From NCBI GenBank assembly GCA_024227975.1, contig JAAETV010000604.1, positions 1-15,636 of the forward strand: 15,636 bases of DNA. Direction: 5' to 3'. The position numbers and the translations under genes are program-made. The notes below the pieces were generated by a model, which was not told the origin of the DNA, did not search any database, and saw only the letters and a list, made by a program, of their open reading frames with translations. This DNA comes from Actinomycetes bacterium (GTDB lineage Bacteria > Actinomycetota > Acidimicrobiia > Acidimicrobiales > SZUA-35). Shown piece after piece: positions 1-7,202 of the stretch; position 1 is the stretch's first letter, and each line of letters opens with the position of its first letter.

Positions 1-1489
1 CGGCGCCAGTGTCGGACTCGGCCCGGACAGTGACCGCGGTGACCTGGCCCATTTGACGGCGATCGAGGCCGATGGCCAGGCGCAGCATCCCGGCCAGGAC
101 CCTGACCAGATGTTGCTCCGCTGGATCCAGGGCCGCGAACTCAGGATGCTTGTCGCTGGGCTGGCTCCTCCGGTGGTAGCGAACGATCAGGGCAACCAAT
201 TCGATCTCGAACTCGGTGAAACCGGTGAGCTGTTCACTATTGCGGACGATGTAGTACGAGTGCTTGTGATGGCCCGAGTGGGAGATGAACAGGCCAACGT
301 TGTGGACGATGGCAGCCACCTCGAGGAGCTGGCGGGCCTCTGGTCCGAGCCCGTGCATGTCTACGGTCCGGTCAAAGATCTGGCAGGCCAGACGGGCTGT
401 GGTCTCGGCATGGGCGACATCGGGATCGAGCTGGCGGGCCAGCCGCATGGCGTTCGAACGACGTAGGTCAAGGAGGTGGTTGTCACTGGTCGGGAAGCGG
501 TCGAACAGGACCCCTTCGCGCAGGGCATAGTCGCTGATCGTCATCGACTCCAGGCCGAAGGCGGCGAAGATCTCGTCCAGGAGGAGGATGCCACCGATCA
601 CGATGTCAGCCCGACGACTGTCGAGCCCCGGAATCTTATGACGGTCGGCGGTCGAGAACGTCGTCACCTCGTCGACGGCCAAGGCCAGCTCGCTGGCTTG
701 GAAGCTGAACCCGTTCGTCTGGCGCCGATCTCCGCCCCGAGCGGCGGCGATCATGGTGGCAACGGCAGAGATGGTTCCCGAACTGCCGATTGCAAGCTGG
801 GGTTGGTGACCGCCAAGCTCTCGAGCCGGACCTTCGAGGAGATCACGAAGGAATGTGCGGCATCGCTGGATGGCCCGGCCCGATGGAACCCGGTTGGTGT
901 CGCCGGCCTGGCCGAAGAACCTCTGGGTGAGGCGAATGGCCCCGAGGCGCAAACTTCTGGCTTCGATCAGCTCACTCCCTTCGCCGATGATGAGCTCAGT
1001 ACTTCCGCCCCCGATGTCGACGATGAGGGCCCGCTGATCCGAGACTGGTACGGCATGGATGACCCCGCGGTGGATGAGGCGGGCTTCTTCGAAGCCGCTG
1101 ATGACCTCGACCTCGATCCCATGGTCTCGTCGCACCCGTTCGACGAACTCGTCGCGATTCTCGGCTTCACGCACCGCACTCGTGGCTACCGCCGTCACAT
1201 CGGCCCCGAGGCTGGCCGCGACCTCGGCCATGCGAGCGATGGAGACCACCCCCCGCTCGATGGCATCGGGCTGGAGCCGCTTCATGTCACCCCCACCGGA
1301 GCCGAGTCGCACCATCTCCTTCTCCGTGGTCACAACGTCGAACCCGCCCCCTGGCGTGGCCCGTGCCACCACCAGATGGATCGAGTTGGTCCCGATGTCG
1401 ATCGCGGCGTGGAGATCATTGACCGAGTCGGTCTTGCCCCTAGCCTCGACAGGTGTGGGATGGATCGTGCGGGTAGAACTTCCAACCAT
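1..1489 (-). CDS. ppx: Ppx/GppA family exopolyphosphatase (3' end beyond the left edge)
   Basis: Hydrolyses terminal phosphates of inorganic polyphosphate, or pppGpp in the GppA branch; cytoplasmic. 496 codons are visible with no stop, so only a short C-terminus is missing. The ASKHA-fold phosphatase half shows AAIDIGTNSIHLVV at residues 28-41, ISGFEEARL at 130-138 (Glu134/Glu135 match the catalytic region of E. coli PPX) and DIGGGSTELIIG at 158-169. The C-terminal HD-like domain has VHNVGLFISHSGHHKHSYYI from about residue 395 and a later RYHRR motif. The HD dyad reads His-Asn here; E. coli PPX itself has His-Glu, so this is within family variation. The ATG at 1489 is the first start before the DIGTN motif with no later option, but the frame stays open upstream, with an in-frame ATG about 45 nt earlier. 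Its 5' end overlaps the divergent prmA. Family assignment is firm; PPX versus GppA specificity cannot be decided. Confidence 0.93.
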   Translation of the reverse strand, partial: MVGSSTRTIHPTPVEARGKTDSVNDLHAAIDIGTNSIHLVVARATPGGGFDVVTTEKEMVRLGSGGGDMKRLQPDAIERGVVSIARMAEVAASLGADVTAVATSAVREAENRDEFVERVRRDHGIEVEVISGFEEARLIHRGVIHAVPVSDQRALIVDIGGGSTELIIGEGSELIEARSLRLGAIRLTQRFFGQAGDTNRVPSGRAIQRCRTFLRDLLEGPARELGGHQPQLAIGSSGTISAVATMIAAARGGDRRQTNGFSFQASELALAVDEVTTFSTADRHKIPGLDSRRADIVIGGILLLDEIFAAFGLESMTISDYALREGVLFDRFPTSDNHLLDLRRSNAMRLARQLDPDVAHAETTARLACQIFDRTVDMHGLGPEARQLLEVAAIVHNVGLFISHSGHHKHSYYIVRNSEQLTGFTEFEIELVALIVRYHRRSQPSDKHPEFAALDPAEQHLVRVLAGMLRLAIGLDRRQMGQVTAVTVRAESDTGA

Positions 1490-2291
1490 CGACTGTGAAC
1501 TCGTCTCATCCTTGCTCTGGCAGCTGAACACTACCGGCATCGCCACCCTCGATGGCCATCCAGGCCCGCTGGCCGATCCGCTCCCATCGTCGACCGAGCC
1601 TCACTCCTACCTCCTGGCCGGCTTCGAAACCGAGCCCGAGGCTCAGAGGGCAGCGGGCACCATCGGTTCAGCTCCCCGCGGGACCGACGTAGTGCCCTGG
1701 ACGATCTCGATCGAGACCGTCGACCAGGCAGCCTGGGTCGACCCCAACGAGCTGGCCGGGGTCAGTGTGGCTGGAGTCGAGCTCAGTATCGAGGTGGGAG
1801 GGGCCTTCGGTCACGGCCAGCATCCAACAACCCGGCTCATCCTCGATCTCCTGGCCGACCACGCCCCGCGACCGGATGAGGTGCTCGACTTCGGCTGCGG
1901 AACCGGGGTCTTGGCCCTGGCCGCATTGGCCGTCGGGGCGAGCGTGGTGTGCGCCGTTGACAACGACCCGTCTGCCCTGGACATGACGAGACGCAATCTG
2001 GAGCGGAACCGTGATCGCCTCGATACCAGTGGTGTGGAGGTGGTGGGAGCGCTGGGTGAGTGGGAGTGTGGGGGCGGGCGGGCCAGCTTCGATGCCGTAC
2101 TCGTCAATGTGCTACTACCCGTCCATCAACAATGGGGTGCTCGACTGGCTTCGGTCCTGGCTCCAGGAGGAGTGATCATGGTGAGCGGGGTGCTCCACGA
2201 CCAGCAATCGGCGGTCCTGGCCGCCTACCCCAGCCTGCGCATCAGCGAAGAACGGCTCGACGGCGACTGGTTGGGCCTGGTACTCAGGTAG
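1467..2291 (+). CDS. prmA: Ribosomal protein L11 methyltransferase-like protein (PrmA)
   Basis: Class I SAM-dependent methyltransferase, 274 aa, expected to trimethylate ribosomal protein L11. The N-terminal VRVELPTIDCELVSSLLWQL matches the substrate-recognition domain of the family. The signature before the catalytic domain reads AFGHGQHPTT (residues 113-122), where E. coli has AFGTGTHPTT. SAM motif I is DFGCGTG (141-147), followed by an acidic residue at the end of strand 2 (VDND). The target-side motif is VNVLLPV (213-219) in place of the usual ANILA. GTG at 1467 is chosen because a GGGA stretch lies 6 nt upstream and the first beta strand follows at once; GTG at 1455 is the alternative. 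Either start lies inside the 5' end of the divergent ppx. It is slightly shorter than typical PrmA (about 290-310 aa). The two motif changes leave a small chance of another substrate. Confidence 0.85.
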   Translation: MRVELPTIDCELVSSLLWQLNTTGIATLDGHPGPLADPLPSSTEPHSYLLAGFETEPEAQRAAGTIGSAPRGTDVVPWTISIETVDQAAWVDPNELAGVSVAGVELSIEVGGAFGHGQHPTTRLILDLLADHAPRPDEVLDFGCGTGVLALAALAVGASVVCAVDNDPSALDMTRRNLERNRDRLDTSGVEVVGALGEWECGGGRASFDAVLVNVLLPVHQQWGARLASVLAPGGVIMVSGVLHDQQSAVLAAYPSLRISEERLDGDWLGLVLR

Positions 2292-2315
2292 TGGCAACTA
2301 GATGACGGTGCTCAG

Positions 2316-2990
2316 ATGACGGAACTGGTGTGGTACGCCGCCTACGGCTCGAACCTGTTCGCGGCCCGGTTCATCACGTACCTGACCGGTGGGCATGCCC
2401 CCCACCGCCCCGGAGAACGGCCCCAACAGGGGGCCCGGGACCCGGCGCCCCCCCTGGCCAATCGGCCGTGGCCGCTGCGGCATCAGCTCTTCTTCGGGGG
2501 CTCGTCACCCAACTGGGGAGGTGGGGCGATCGCCATGCTCGATCAGCACCGCAACCCTGATCATCCCACCCTGGCGCGGATCTGGCTGGTGAACAGCCAG
2601 CAATTCGAGGACATCTTCCGTCAGGAGAACCGCCGCACCGTACCCGATCGTACCGATCAGGAAAGCGAGGACCCCGAGCGACTGTTCCAGGTCGAGGATC
2701 TGGCGGCCGGTGCCCATGTCGATGTGGCCGACAGCTTCTACGGGCGGATCCTGAACCTCGGGCCGGGACCGGGTGGGCATCCGGTAGTCACGTTCGTCGG
2801 CGCTGATCCTGGTCGTCATCAGAGGGGCCCAGGCCATCTGTCGTACCTGCGCACGATCGGATTGGGGTTGATGGAGTGTTGGGGCCTTAGCCTCGAAGCG
2901 GCCACGGAGTATCTCGTGGCCAGCGAAGGAAACGCAGGGGCCGTCTCCTCCGACGACATCCGTGCCGACCTGGCCCGATGGAGCCACTGA
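2316..2990 (+). CDS. Gamma-glutamylcyclotransferase-like (GGCT/AIG2-fold) protein
   Basis: 224 aa, cytoplasmic, no signal peptide. It opens with WYAAYGSNL, the YGSN glycine-rich loop diagnostic of the gamma-glutamylcyclotransferase/AIG2 fold, followed by an Arg-Phe-containing helix. Glu104 in the segment FEDIFRQEN sits where the catalytic Glu of the family (after the LxxLDxxE-like helix) is expected. The middle contains a Pro/Gly/Arg-rich loop at about residues 27-55 that is longer than in minimal family members. Family enzymes release 5-oxoproline from gamma-glutamyl peptides, but many bacterial homologues have no tested substrate. It begins 24 nt after the prmA stop and ends 40 nt before the sulfurtransferase, so co-transcription is likely. 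No good Shine-Dalgarno is visible before this ATG. The fold call is fairly secure; the reaction is inference. Confidence 0.72.
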   Translation: MTELVWYAAYGSNLFAARFITYLTGGHAPHRPGERPQQGARDPAPPLANRPWPLRHQLFFGGSSPNWGGGAIAMLDQHRNPDHPTLARIWLVNSQQFEDIFRQENRRTVPDRTDQESEDPERLFQVEDLAAGAHVDVADSFYGRILNLGPGPGGHPVVTFVGADPGRHQRGPGHLSYLRTIGLGLMECWGLSLEAATEYLVASEGNAGAVSSDDIRADLARWSH

Positions 2991-3018
2991 ACCCACCGGG
3001 CTGAGACCACCCCCGAAG

Positions 3019-3024
3019 AAGGAG
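3019..3024 (+). promoter_or_regulatory. Ribosome binding site deciding the sulfurtransferase start
   Basis: AAGGAG six bases before the ATG at 3031. It selects this start over the in-frame extension reaching back into the previous gene. Confidence 0.75.
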
Positions 3025-3030
3025 CCAACC

Positions 3031-3876
3031 ATGACGATCCCCGTGCCCCCGATTGTGTCGCCCCAATGGCTCCAAGGTGAGCTCGACCGCGGTACCAGAT
3101 CGGTGAAGGTAGCCGATGTCCGCTCCTACCTCGACGGCCGCTCTGGCCGCGATGCCTACGACCGCGGTCACCTCCCGAGCGCGGTGTTCGTCGACCTCGA
3201 CCAGGTCCTGGCTGCTCCGGCCTCGCCCGAGCTCGGCCGCCACCCGATGCCGAGTCCCGAGGTATTCGCCATGGGTCTTGGCCAGGTCGGCATCGGCGAC
3301 GACGACATCGTGGTTGCCTACGACGACCTCGGCGGGATGATTGCCGGACGTCTGGTTTGGATGCTGAGGATCCTGGGGGCGCCCGCCGCCTTGCTCGATG
3401 GTGGCCTGCCAGCGTGGCCTGATCCACTGGAGTCGACGGCGACGTCACTGACCCCGGTCGAGCGAACCGTTCGTCCCTGGCCGGCCTCCGTCATGGCTTC
3501 GATCGATGAGGTGGCCGAAGCGGCCGGTTCCGGCACGGTCGTCGTCGATTCCCGGGCTACCGAGCGCTACCGGGGTGAGCAGGAGCCAATCGACCCCCGG
3601 GCTGGCCATGTGCCAGGGGCTGTGAACCTCCCGTACACCGACAACCTCGATGACCAAGGCCGGTTCCGCTCCCCAGAAGAGCTGGCAGCCCTCTTCGCCT
3701 CCGTCGGCGCCGACGGGAACGCCATCGTCTACTGCGGCTCCGGGGTGAGCGCCTGCCATAATCTGTTGGCCATGGAACGGGCTGGCATCGACCCGGCCCG
3801 GCTGTTCGTTGGCTCATGGTCGCAGTGGTCATCCGACCCCTCCCGAGAGGCGGCCACCGGTGCTACCGAGGGGTGA
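3031..3876 (+). CDS. sseA: Two-domain rhodanese sulfurtransferase (SseA-type thiosulfate/3-mercaptopyruvate sulfurtransferase)
   Basis: 281 aa cytoplasmic enzyme moving a sulfane sulfur from thiosulfate or 3-mercaptopyruvate to an acceptor through a persulfide on cysteine. An inactive N-terminal rhodanese domain (about residues 8-130) contains the DVR start motif, the YDRGHLPSAVFVDLD CH2A-type segment and DDLGGMIAGRLVWMLRILG. The C-terminal domain (about 150-265) has VVDSRATERYRGE, DPRAGHVPGAVNLPY and the active-site loop YCGSGVSA with catalytic Cys235. CGSG(V/T) loops are typical of the mercaptopyruvate-leaning group, whereas CRKG marks thiosulfate specialists; this is family knowledge, not proof. 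ATG at 3031 is chosen because AAGGAG at 3019-3024 lies 6 nt upstream. A longer in-frame extension back to 2962 overlaps the previous gene and is Pro-rich and unconserved-looking. The lipoprotein gene follows after 7 nt. Confidence 0.92.
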   Translation: MTIPVPPIVSPQWLQGELDRGTRSVKVADVRSYLDGRSGRDAYDRGHLPSAVFVDLDQVLAAPASPELGRHPMPSPEVFAMGLGQVGIGDDDIVVAYDDLGGMIAGRLVWMLRILGAPAALLDGGLPAWPDPLESTATSLTPVERTVRPWPASVMASIDEVAEAAGSGTVVVDSRATERYRGEQEPIDPRAGHVPGAVNLPYTDNLDDQGRFRSPEELAALFASVGADGNAIVYCGSGVSACHNLLAMERAGIDPARLFVGSWSQWSSDPSREAATGATEG

Positions 3877-3883
3877 CGAAGGG

Positions 3884-5218
3884 ATGGGGGCAGCGGTGAA
3901 GACGTGGGTCGCGGTGGCGACGGTGGTGGCGATGGTGGCATCGGCCTGTGGGGGCGGGGACGAGCCAGCACCCGCACAGGTCGGCTTGGCCGAGTCCGAT
4001 GCTGGTGGTGCCTCCGCCTCCTCCGAAGCTGGTGACGCCGACGCCGACGCCAGCGGCGGTGAGGAAGCCGAGAACGACGGGCCGGGGGCCAGCACGATCC
4101 CCAGTGGAACGGACGCCAAGACTCTGGCCGCGGTTGCGGTATCCGAGCTTCCCGAAGCTGGTGACGCCGGAACGGGCCCCACCGTCGGGACGCCCGATGA
4201 GGCCGAGGTGGTGTTCGGTACCTTCAATGACGGGGCGATCGAGAGTGCTTTCGGGGTCGATCGCTGGACCTTCGACGGCGAAGAAGGTCAGCTCCTGGGG
4301 ATCGACATGATCAAGATCAACGGGGAGGAATGCCATCTGGACCTCTCCCTCGTGTTGGTGTCACCAGACGGCTACCGGGGTGATGGTGGATGGGTCGGCA
4401 ATGGGGGGTGTGAGGTCCAGGGTCCGTTCGAACTCGACCAGAGTGGCCAGCACACGATCGAGTTCGTCGGTGGCGACGGTGCCATCATCGACGAGGTCAC
4501 GGGCGACTACCGCTTCGTACCGACCTTGTTGACCGAGCATGATGTCGCTCCCCTGGTCTTCGATCAGTCGAACGATGGTGAGATCGTCGAGATACTCGGC
4601 GTTGACCGTTGGACGTTCGACAGCGAGACGGGGGCTCTGCTGACCATCGATGTTCTGAGCATCGACCATGGTTGTAACCAGGATCTGACCATGACCCTGG
4701 AAGATCCCCTGGGGGAGAGGGAGGAACTGGCCTGGGTCGGCAACAGTCGCTGTATCGTCCACGGTCCGATCGAGCTGGAGCGTGACGGCCCCTACGTGTT
4801 GGAGCTCTTCGGTGGCTCTGGTGCTGTCATCGATGACAAGGTCGGTGCCTACCGCCTCGTGCCCAGCTTCCTCACCGAACTCGACGTACAGGTGGCCAGC
4901 CCAGAACAAGCTCTGGAAGGGGAAATCAGCCAGGTACTTGGTATTGACCGTTGGACATTCGATGCTGCGGAAGGAGACATGCTCGAAATCGATGTGATCA
5001 GCATCGATCATGAATGCCGCCAGGATCTGACCATGACCCTGGAAGACCCTCTGGGGGAGAGGGAGGAACTGGCCTGGGTTGGCAACAATGGTTGCAGGAC
5101 CCACGGCCCTTATGAGCTGGGGCGCGGCGGGACATACATCATCGAGTTCTCGGGCGGGACCGGATCAGTCATCGAGGACAACCTCGGCGCCTACAACTTC
5201 AGCTTCACCCTCGGCTAG
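3884..5218 (+). CDS. Lipoprotein with three tandem ~114-residue Cys-x25-Cys modules, function unknown
   Basis: 444 aa, predicted to be anchored outside the cytoplasmic membrane. The signal peptide MGAAVKTWVAVATVVAMVASAC ends in the lipobox VASAC with lipidated Cys22, followed by a disordered Gly/Ala/Asp/Ser/Glu linker to about residue 105. Three repeats follow, aligned on the conserved DRWTFD: Val125, Val240 and Ile354 mark the same position, so the period is 115 and 114 residues. Each has an L.IDxxxI strand, a pair of cysteines exactly 25 residues apart (probable disulfide), WVGN before the second Cys, and a terminal GxYRxxPxxLTE-type strand that the last copy ends without. The all-beta, acidic pattern resembles the PPC-type bacterial prepeptidase C-terminal beta-sandwich, but I cannot name the family. 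The start could instead be GTG at 3896, leaving the signal peptide intact. No catalytic motif is seen; an adhesive, scaffold or binding role is inference. Confidence 0.82.
   Translation: MGAAVKTWVAVATVVAMVASACGGGDEPAPAQVGLAESDAGGASASSEAGDADADASGGEEAENDGPGASTIPSGTDAKTLAAVAVSELPEAGDAGTGPTVGTPDEAEVVFGTFNDGAIESAFGVDRWTFDGEEGQLLGIDMIKINGEECHLDLSLVLVSPDGYRGDGGWVGNGGCEVQGPFELDQSGQHTIEFVGGDGAIIDEVTGDYRFVPTLLTEHDVAPLVFDQSNDGEIVEILGVDRWTFDSETGALLTIDVLSIDHGCNQDLTMTLEDPLGEREELAWVGNSRCIVHGPIELERDGPYVLELFGGSGAVIDDKVGAYRLVPSFLTELDVQVASPEQALEGEISQVLGIDRWTFDAAEGDMLEIDVISIDHECRQDLTMTLEDPLGEREELAWVGNNGCRTHGPYELGRGGTYIIEFSGGTGSVIEDNLGAYNFSFTLG
4238..5215 (+). repeat. Three in-frame tandem repeats of about 342-345 bp within the lipoprotein gene
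   Basis: Equivalent points in the three copies lie at 4256, 4601 and 4943 (codons before the DRWTFD motif). Copies 2 and 3 are much closer to each other than to copy 1. A 67-base block at 4679-4745 recurs at 5021-5087 with only three differences, two of them at the ends of codons for the same amino acid and all synonymous. Boundaries of the repeat unit are approximate. Confidence 0.85.
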
Positions 5219-5310
5219 ATGGGGTCGACCAACCCCCGGTCAGCCACTTCGGAGCCTGGATGGTATCGTTTGAGGCCCAGCGGGGAGTTGGTCCTTCAAA
5301 GGAGCCCGTG
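5219..5310 (+). other. 92-bp intergenic spacer before the DUF4214 gene
   Basis: Contains a short inverted repeat, GGGGT at 5221-5225 with ACCCC at 5232-5236, too weak and without a T-run to be called a terminator. A TATCGT hexamer at 5264-5269 could be a -10 element but lacks a recognisable -35. Otherwise nothing beyond the downstream ribosome binding site. Confidence 0.4.
5298..5304 (+). promoter_or_regulatory. Strong ribosome binding site of the DUF4214 gene
   Basis: AAAGGAG six bases before the ATG at 5311. It rules out the in-frame upstream start at 5260, which would also bury the signal peptide behind 17 extra residues. Confidence 0.78.
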
Positions 5311-6120
5311 ATGTTGCGGAACTCGGTGCTTGCCCTCCTCATCGCCGCGATCGCGTTGAGCGCTGGACTCGTCGTTTCCAGTCCGACGGAGGCTCAGAGC
5401 TTCCACTCGAATTGCCCGGCCATGACTGATTCGATCACCCGGCTCTACCACGCCTATTTCGGCCGGGCCCCCGACACCAATGGATTCCGCCACTGGGTCA
5501 GCCAATACCAGTCGGGCCACAGCCTGGAACAGATCTCCGATACCCTCGCCCGATCCAACGAGTTCGGAGACAAGCGCTCGTTGAGCAACCGAACGTTCGT
5601 CAACTGGATCTACACCACCGTGGTCGGCCCCGACGTCGATCCTGAACGCAAGGGGTACTGGATCGAGGCCCTGGAGGACGGCTACCCCCGCAGCTCCATG
5701 ATGCTGGCCTTCAGCGAGTCCCGGGAGTATGTGACCAAGACAGGCACGGCCATCCCTCTGGCCGGCTACCTCCGCTGGTATCCCGAAGGCACCCACTGGT
5801 ACTGCGATGTAGGTGAGGTAGCCATCCCGGTCAACCCACTGGTCGGGGAGGTATGGGCCGACTACTACTTCCACAACCGGGGTCAGACCACTGACATCAT
5901 CGAGCTCTGGACGCTCGACGGGGCCAGCGAGCCCAACGTGAACATGGTCACCACCCTCATCGAGGGAGGATTCACCGACTACAACTGGGATGGTGTCTTC
6001 TCGGGCGACGGTGAATACGGCCACTCCATTGATGTGCGGGTCGGGGCCGCCACCGAATGGATCGTGGTGTTCTACCCACAGTCCCTGGGCCCGGAGCGGC
6101 TCGGTTGGGAGATCGGCTGA
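5311..6120 (+). CDS. Secreted DUF4214-domain protein
   Basis: 269 aa, exported by a Sec signal peptide (MLRNSVLALLIAAIALSAGL, probable cleavage near Ala28 in PTEAQS); there is no lipobox Cys and no second membrane span. Residues about 35-155 contain two helical DUF4214-type units: ITRLYHAYFGRAPDTNGFRH followed by W and SLEQISDTLARSNEF, then FVNWIYTTVVGPDVDPERKG followed by YW and SMMLAFSESREY. The second half (about 160-269) is a Tyr/Trp/Asp-rich probable beta domain I do not recognise, with a Trp-Tyr-Cys near its start and only two mature cysteines overall. DUF4214 repeats are common in surface-layer-like, haemolysin-type and glycan-associated exported proteins, with no defined reaction. It lies between two lipoprotein genes and ends 15 nt before the transglycosylase, suggesting co-transcription with it. 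Confidence 0.85.
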   Translation: MLRNSVLALLIAAIALSAGLVVSSPTEAQSFHSNCPAMTDSITRLYHAYFGRAPDTNGFRHWVSQYQSGHSLEQISDTLARSNEFGDKRSLSNRTFVNWIYTTVVGPDVDPERKGYWIEALEDGYPRSSMMLAFSESREYVTKTGTAIPLAGYLRWYPEGTHWYCDVGEVAIPVNPLVGEVWADYYFHNRGQTTDIIELWTLDGASEPNVNMVTTLIEGGFTDYNWDGVFSGDGEYGHSIDVRVGAATEWIVVFYPQSLGPERLGWEIG

Positions 6121-6135
6121 ACCGATGATCCCCTC

Positions 6136-7200
6136 TTGACCAGAACCCGTTTCCGAGGTCCTCGCGCCGCGGCACAGATCGCTGTACTGGGGCTGTTGAT
6201 AGCCGCCTGTGGAGGGACGACTGACGACGATGCCACCGGATCCTCGTCGGGAACGACCGTGGTGGCAACTCCGACAACTGCGGTCTCGACCAGCGAGGAC
6301 GCAACGACGGGTTCCTCGGCGACCATGGTGTCCAACCCATTGCCAACTCCGGCTCCAGCTCCTGGCGATGCCTCGACAACCGGTACCGGTGGCACTGACC
6401 TGGACGAGCTGGCCCCAGCTCCGGCTTCACCATCCGAGCTGGCGGCGGCACTGACCGAGGCCGAGCAAGCGATCCGCCAGCTCGGAGTCGATCCATCGGT
6501 CACGGCCCGCTGGGGTCGTCGCCAGCAACACCTCTACGGCGTACTCAGCGCCAACCCGGATTGGGGCCAGGAAGTGATGGCCTCCATCGATCCCTCGGTG
6601 AGCGAAGCTGCCTCGCTCAACTGGAAGGCCCGTCAGGCCCTCGACTCCCTCCTCCGCACTGAAGCCCTGCTCCCGACCCTGCCGGCGTGGCGGATCGATG
6701 AGCCCCGCCCCGCCGATGAGTTGCTCGGCTACTACCACGAGGCGTCTGATGCCACCGGAGTGCCGTGGTCGGTGCTGGCCGCCATCAATCTGGTCGAAAC
6801 GAAGATGGGGCGTATCAACGGATTGTCGACTGCGGGCGCCGTCGGACCGATGCAGTTCCTCCCCTCGACGTGGGCCGAGTGTTGCGAAGGTGATCCGACC
6901 AACGAGCCTGACGCCATCAGGGGAGCGGCCGAGTACCTGATCGATCGGGGTGGGGCCACCAACCTTGATCGGGCCATCTTCGGCTACAACAACTCCGACC
7001 ACTATGTCTCCGCCGTCCAGGCCTACGCGGCCGTACTCGACCAGGACGAGTGGGCCTACCACGGCTACCACGCCTGGGAGGTCTACTACCGATCGAGCGC
7101 CGGCCTTGTCCGCCTCCCGGTCGGCTACGAGCAGACAGAACTGGTCGACGCCGCTACTTGGATCGAAGCCAACCAAGCCGATCTCGTCCCAACCCCCTAG
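6136..7200 (+). CDS. Lipoprotein lytic murein transglycosylase (SLT/MltB-like)
   Basis: 354 aa enzyme cleaving the MurNAc-GlcNAc bond of peptidoglycan with formation of 1,6-anhydroMurNAc. The signal peptide ends in the lipobox LIAAC (Cys25), then a Thr/Ser/Pro-rich linker runs to about residue 95 and a helical segment follows. The transglycosylase domain spans about residues 200-320: helix LLGYYHEASDATGVPWSVLA, catalytic Glu221 in INLVETKMGR, then GLSTAGAVGPMQFLPSTW, a GAAEYLIDRGG helix and AIFGYNNSDHYVSAVQAYA. These are the MltB/SLT_2-type motifs usual in actinobacteria. The start is TTG: the frame opens right after the previous stop and no ATG or GTG precedes the lipobox. No Shine-Dalgarno is seen, so translation may be coupled to the DUF4214 gene 15 nt upstream. 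It converges on the next gene with a 2-nt gap. Confidence 0.88.
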   Translation: MTRTRFRGPRAAAQIAVLGLLIAACGGTTDDDATGSSSGTTVVATPTTAVSTSEDATTGSSATMVSNPLPTPAPAPGDASTTGTGGTDLDELAPAPASPSELAAALTEAEQAIRQLGVDPSVTARWGRRQQHLYGVLSANPDWGQEVMASIDPSVSEAASLNWKARQALDSLLRTEALLPTLPAWRIDEPRPADELLGYYHEASDATGVPWSVLAAINLVETKMGRINGLSTAGAVGPMQFLPSTWAECCEGDPTNEPDAIRGAAEYLIDRGGATNLDRAIFGYNNSDHYVSAVQAYAAVLDQDEWAYHGYHAWEVYYRSSAGLVRLPVGYEQTELVDAATWIEANQADLVPTP

Positions 7201-7202
7201 CC

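Noticed and set aside
304..304. His-Asn in place of the HD dyad of ppx as an inactivating change
   Set aside because: E. coli PPX also lacks the Asp at this place, and catalysis is by the N-terminal domain, so no loss of function is implied.
476..1498. Long plus-strand open frame of 340 codons
   Set aside because: It is antisense to ppx, whose motifs are unambiguous on the minus strand; the plus frame shows no recognisable domain and reflects GC-rich codon bias.
3809..3883. Upstream extension of the triplicated lipoprotein
   Set aside because: It would overlap the sulfurtransferase and push the lipobox 25 residues deeper; a normal lipoprotein signal starts at 3884.
4361..5104. 247-codon minus-strand frame inside the lipoprotein gene
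   Set aside because: It mirrors the repeated plus-strand gene, including its repeats, and has no signal, motif or ribosome binding site.
4238..5215. Repeats as a CRISPR-like or mobile array
   Set aside because: The repeats are in-frame coding modules of about 114 codons with no spacers, inverted ends or transposase.
5221..5236. GGGGT/ACCCC hairpin after the lipoprotein as a terminator
   Set aside because: The stem is five base pairs and there is no T-run, so it is not better than chance in this GC-rich DNA.
5296..6024. 242-codon minus-strand frame across the DUF4214 gene
   Set aside because: The plus strand has a signal peptide, strong ribosome binding site and two domain repeats; the opposite frame has none.
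6427..7176. 249-codon minus-strand frame across the transglycosylase
   Set aside because: The plus strand carries complete catalytic motifs; the minus frame is a shadow.
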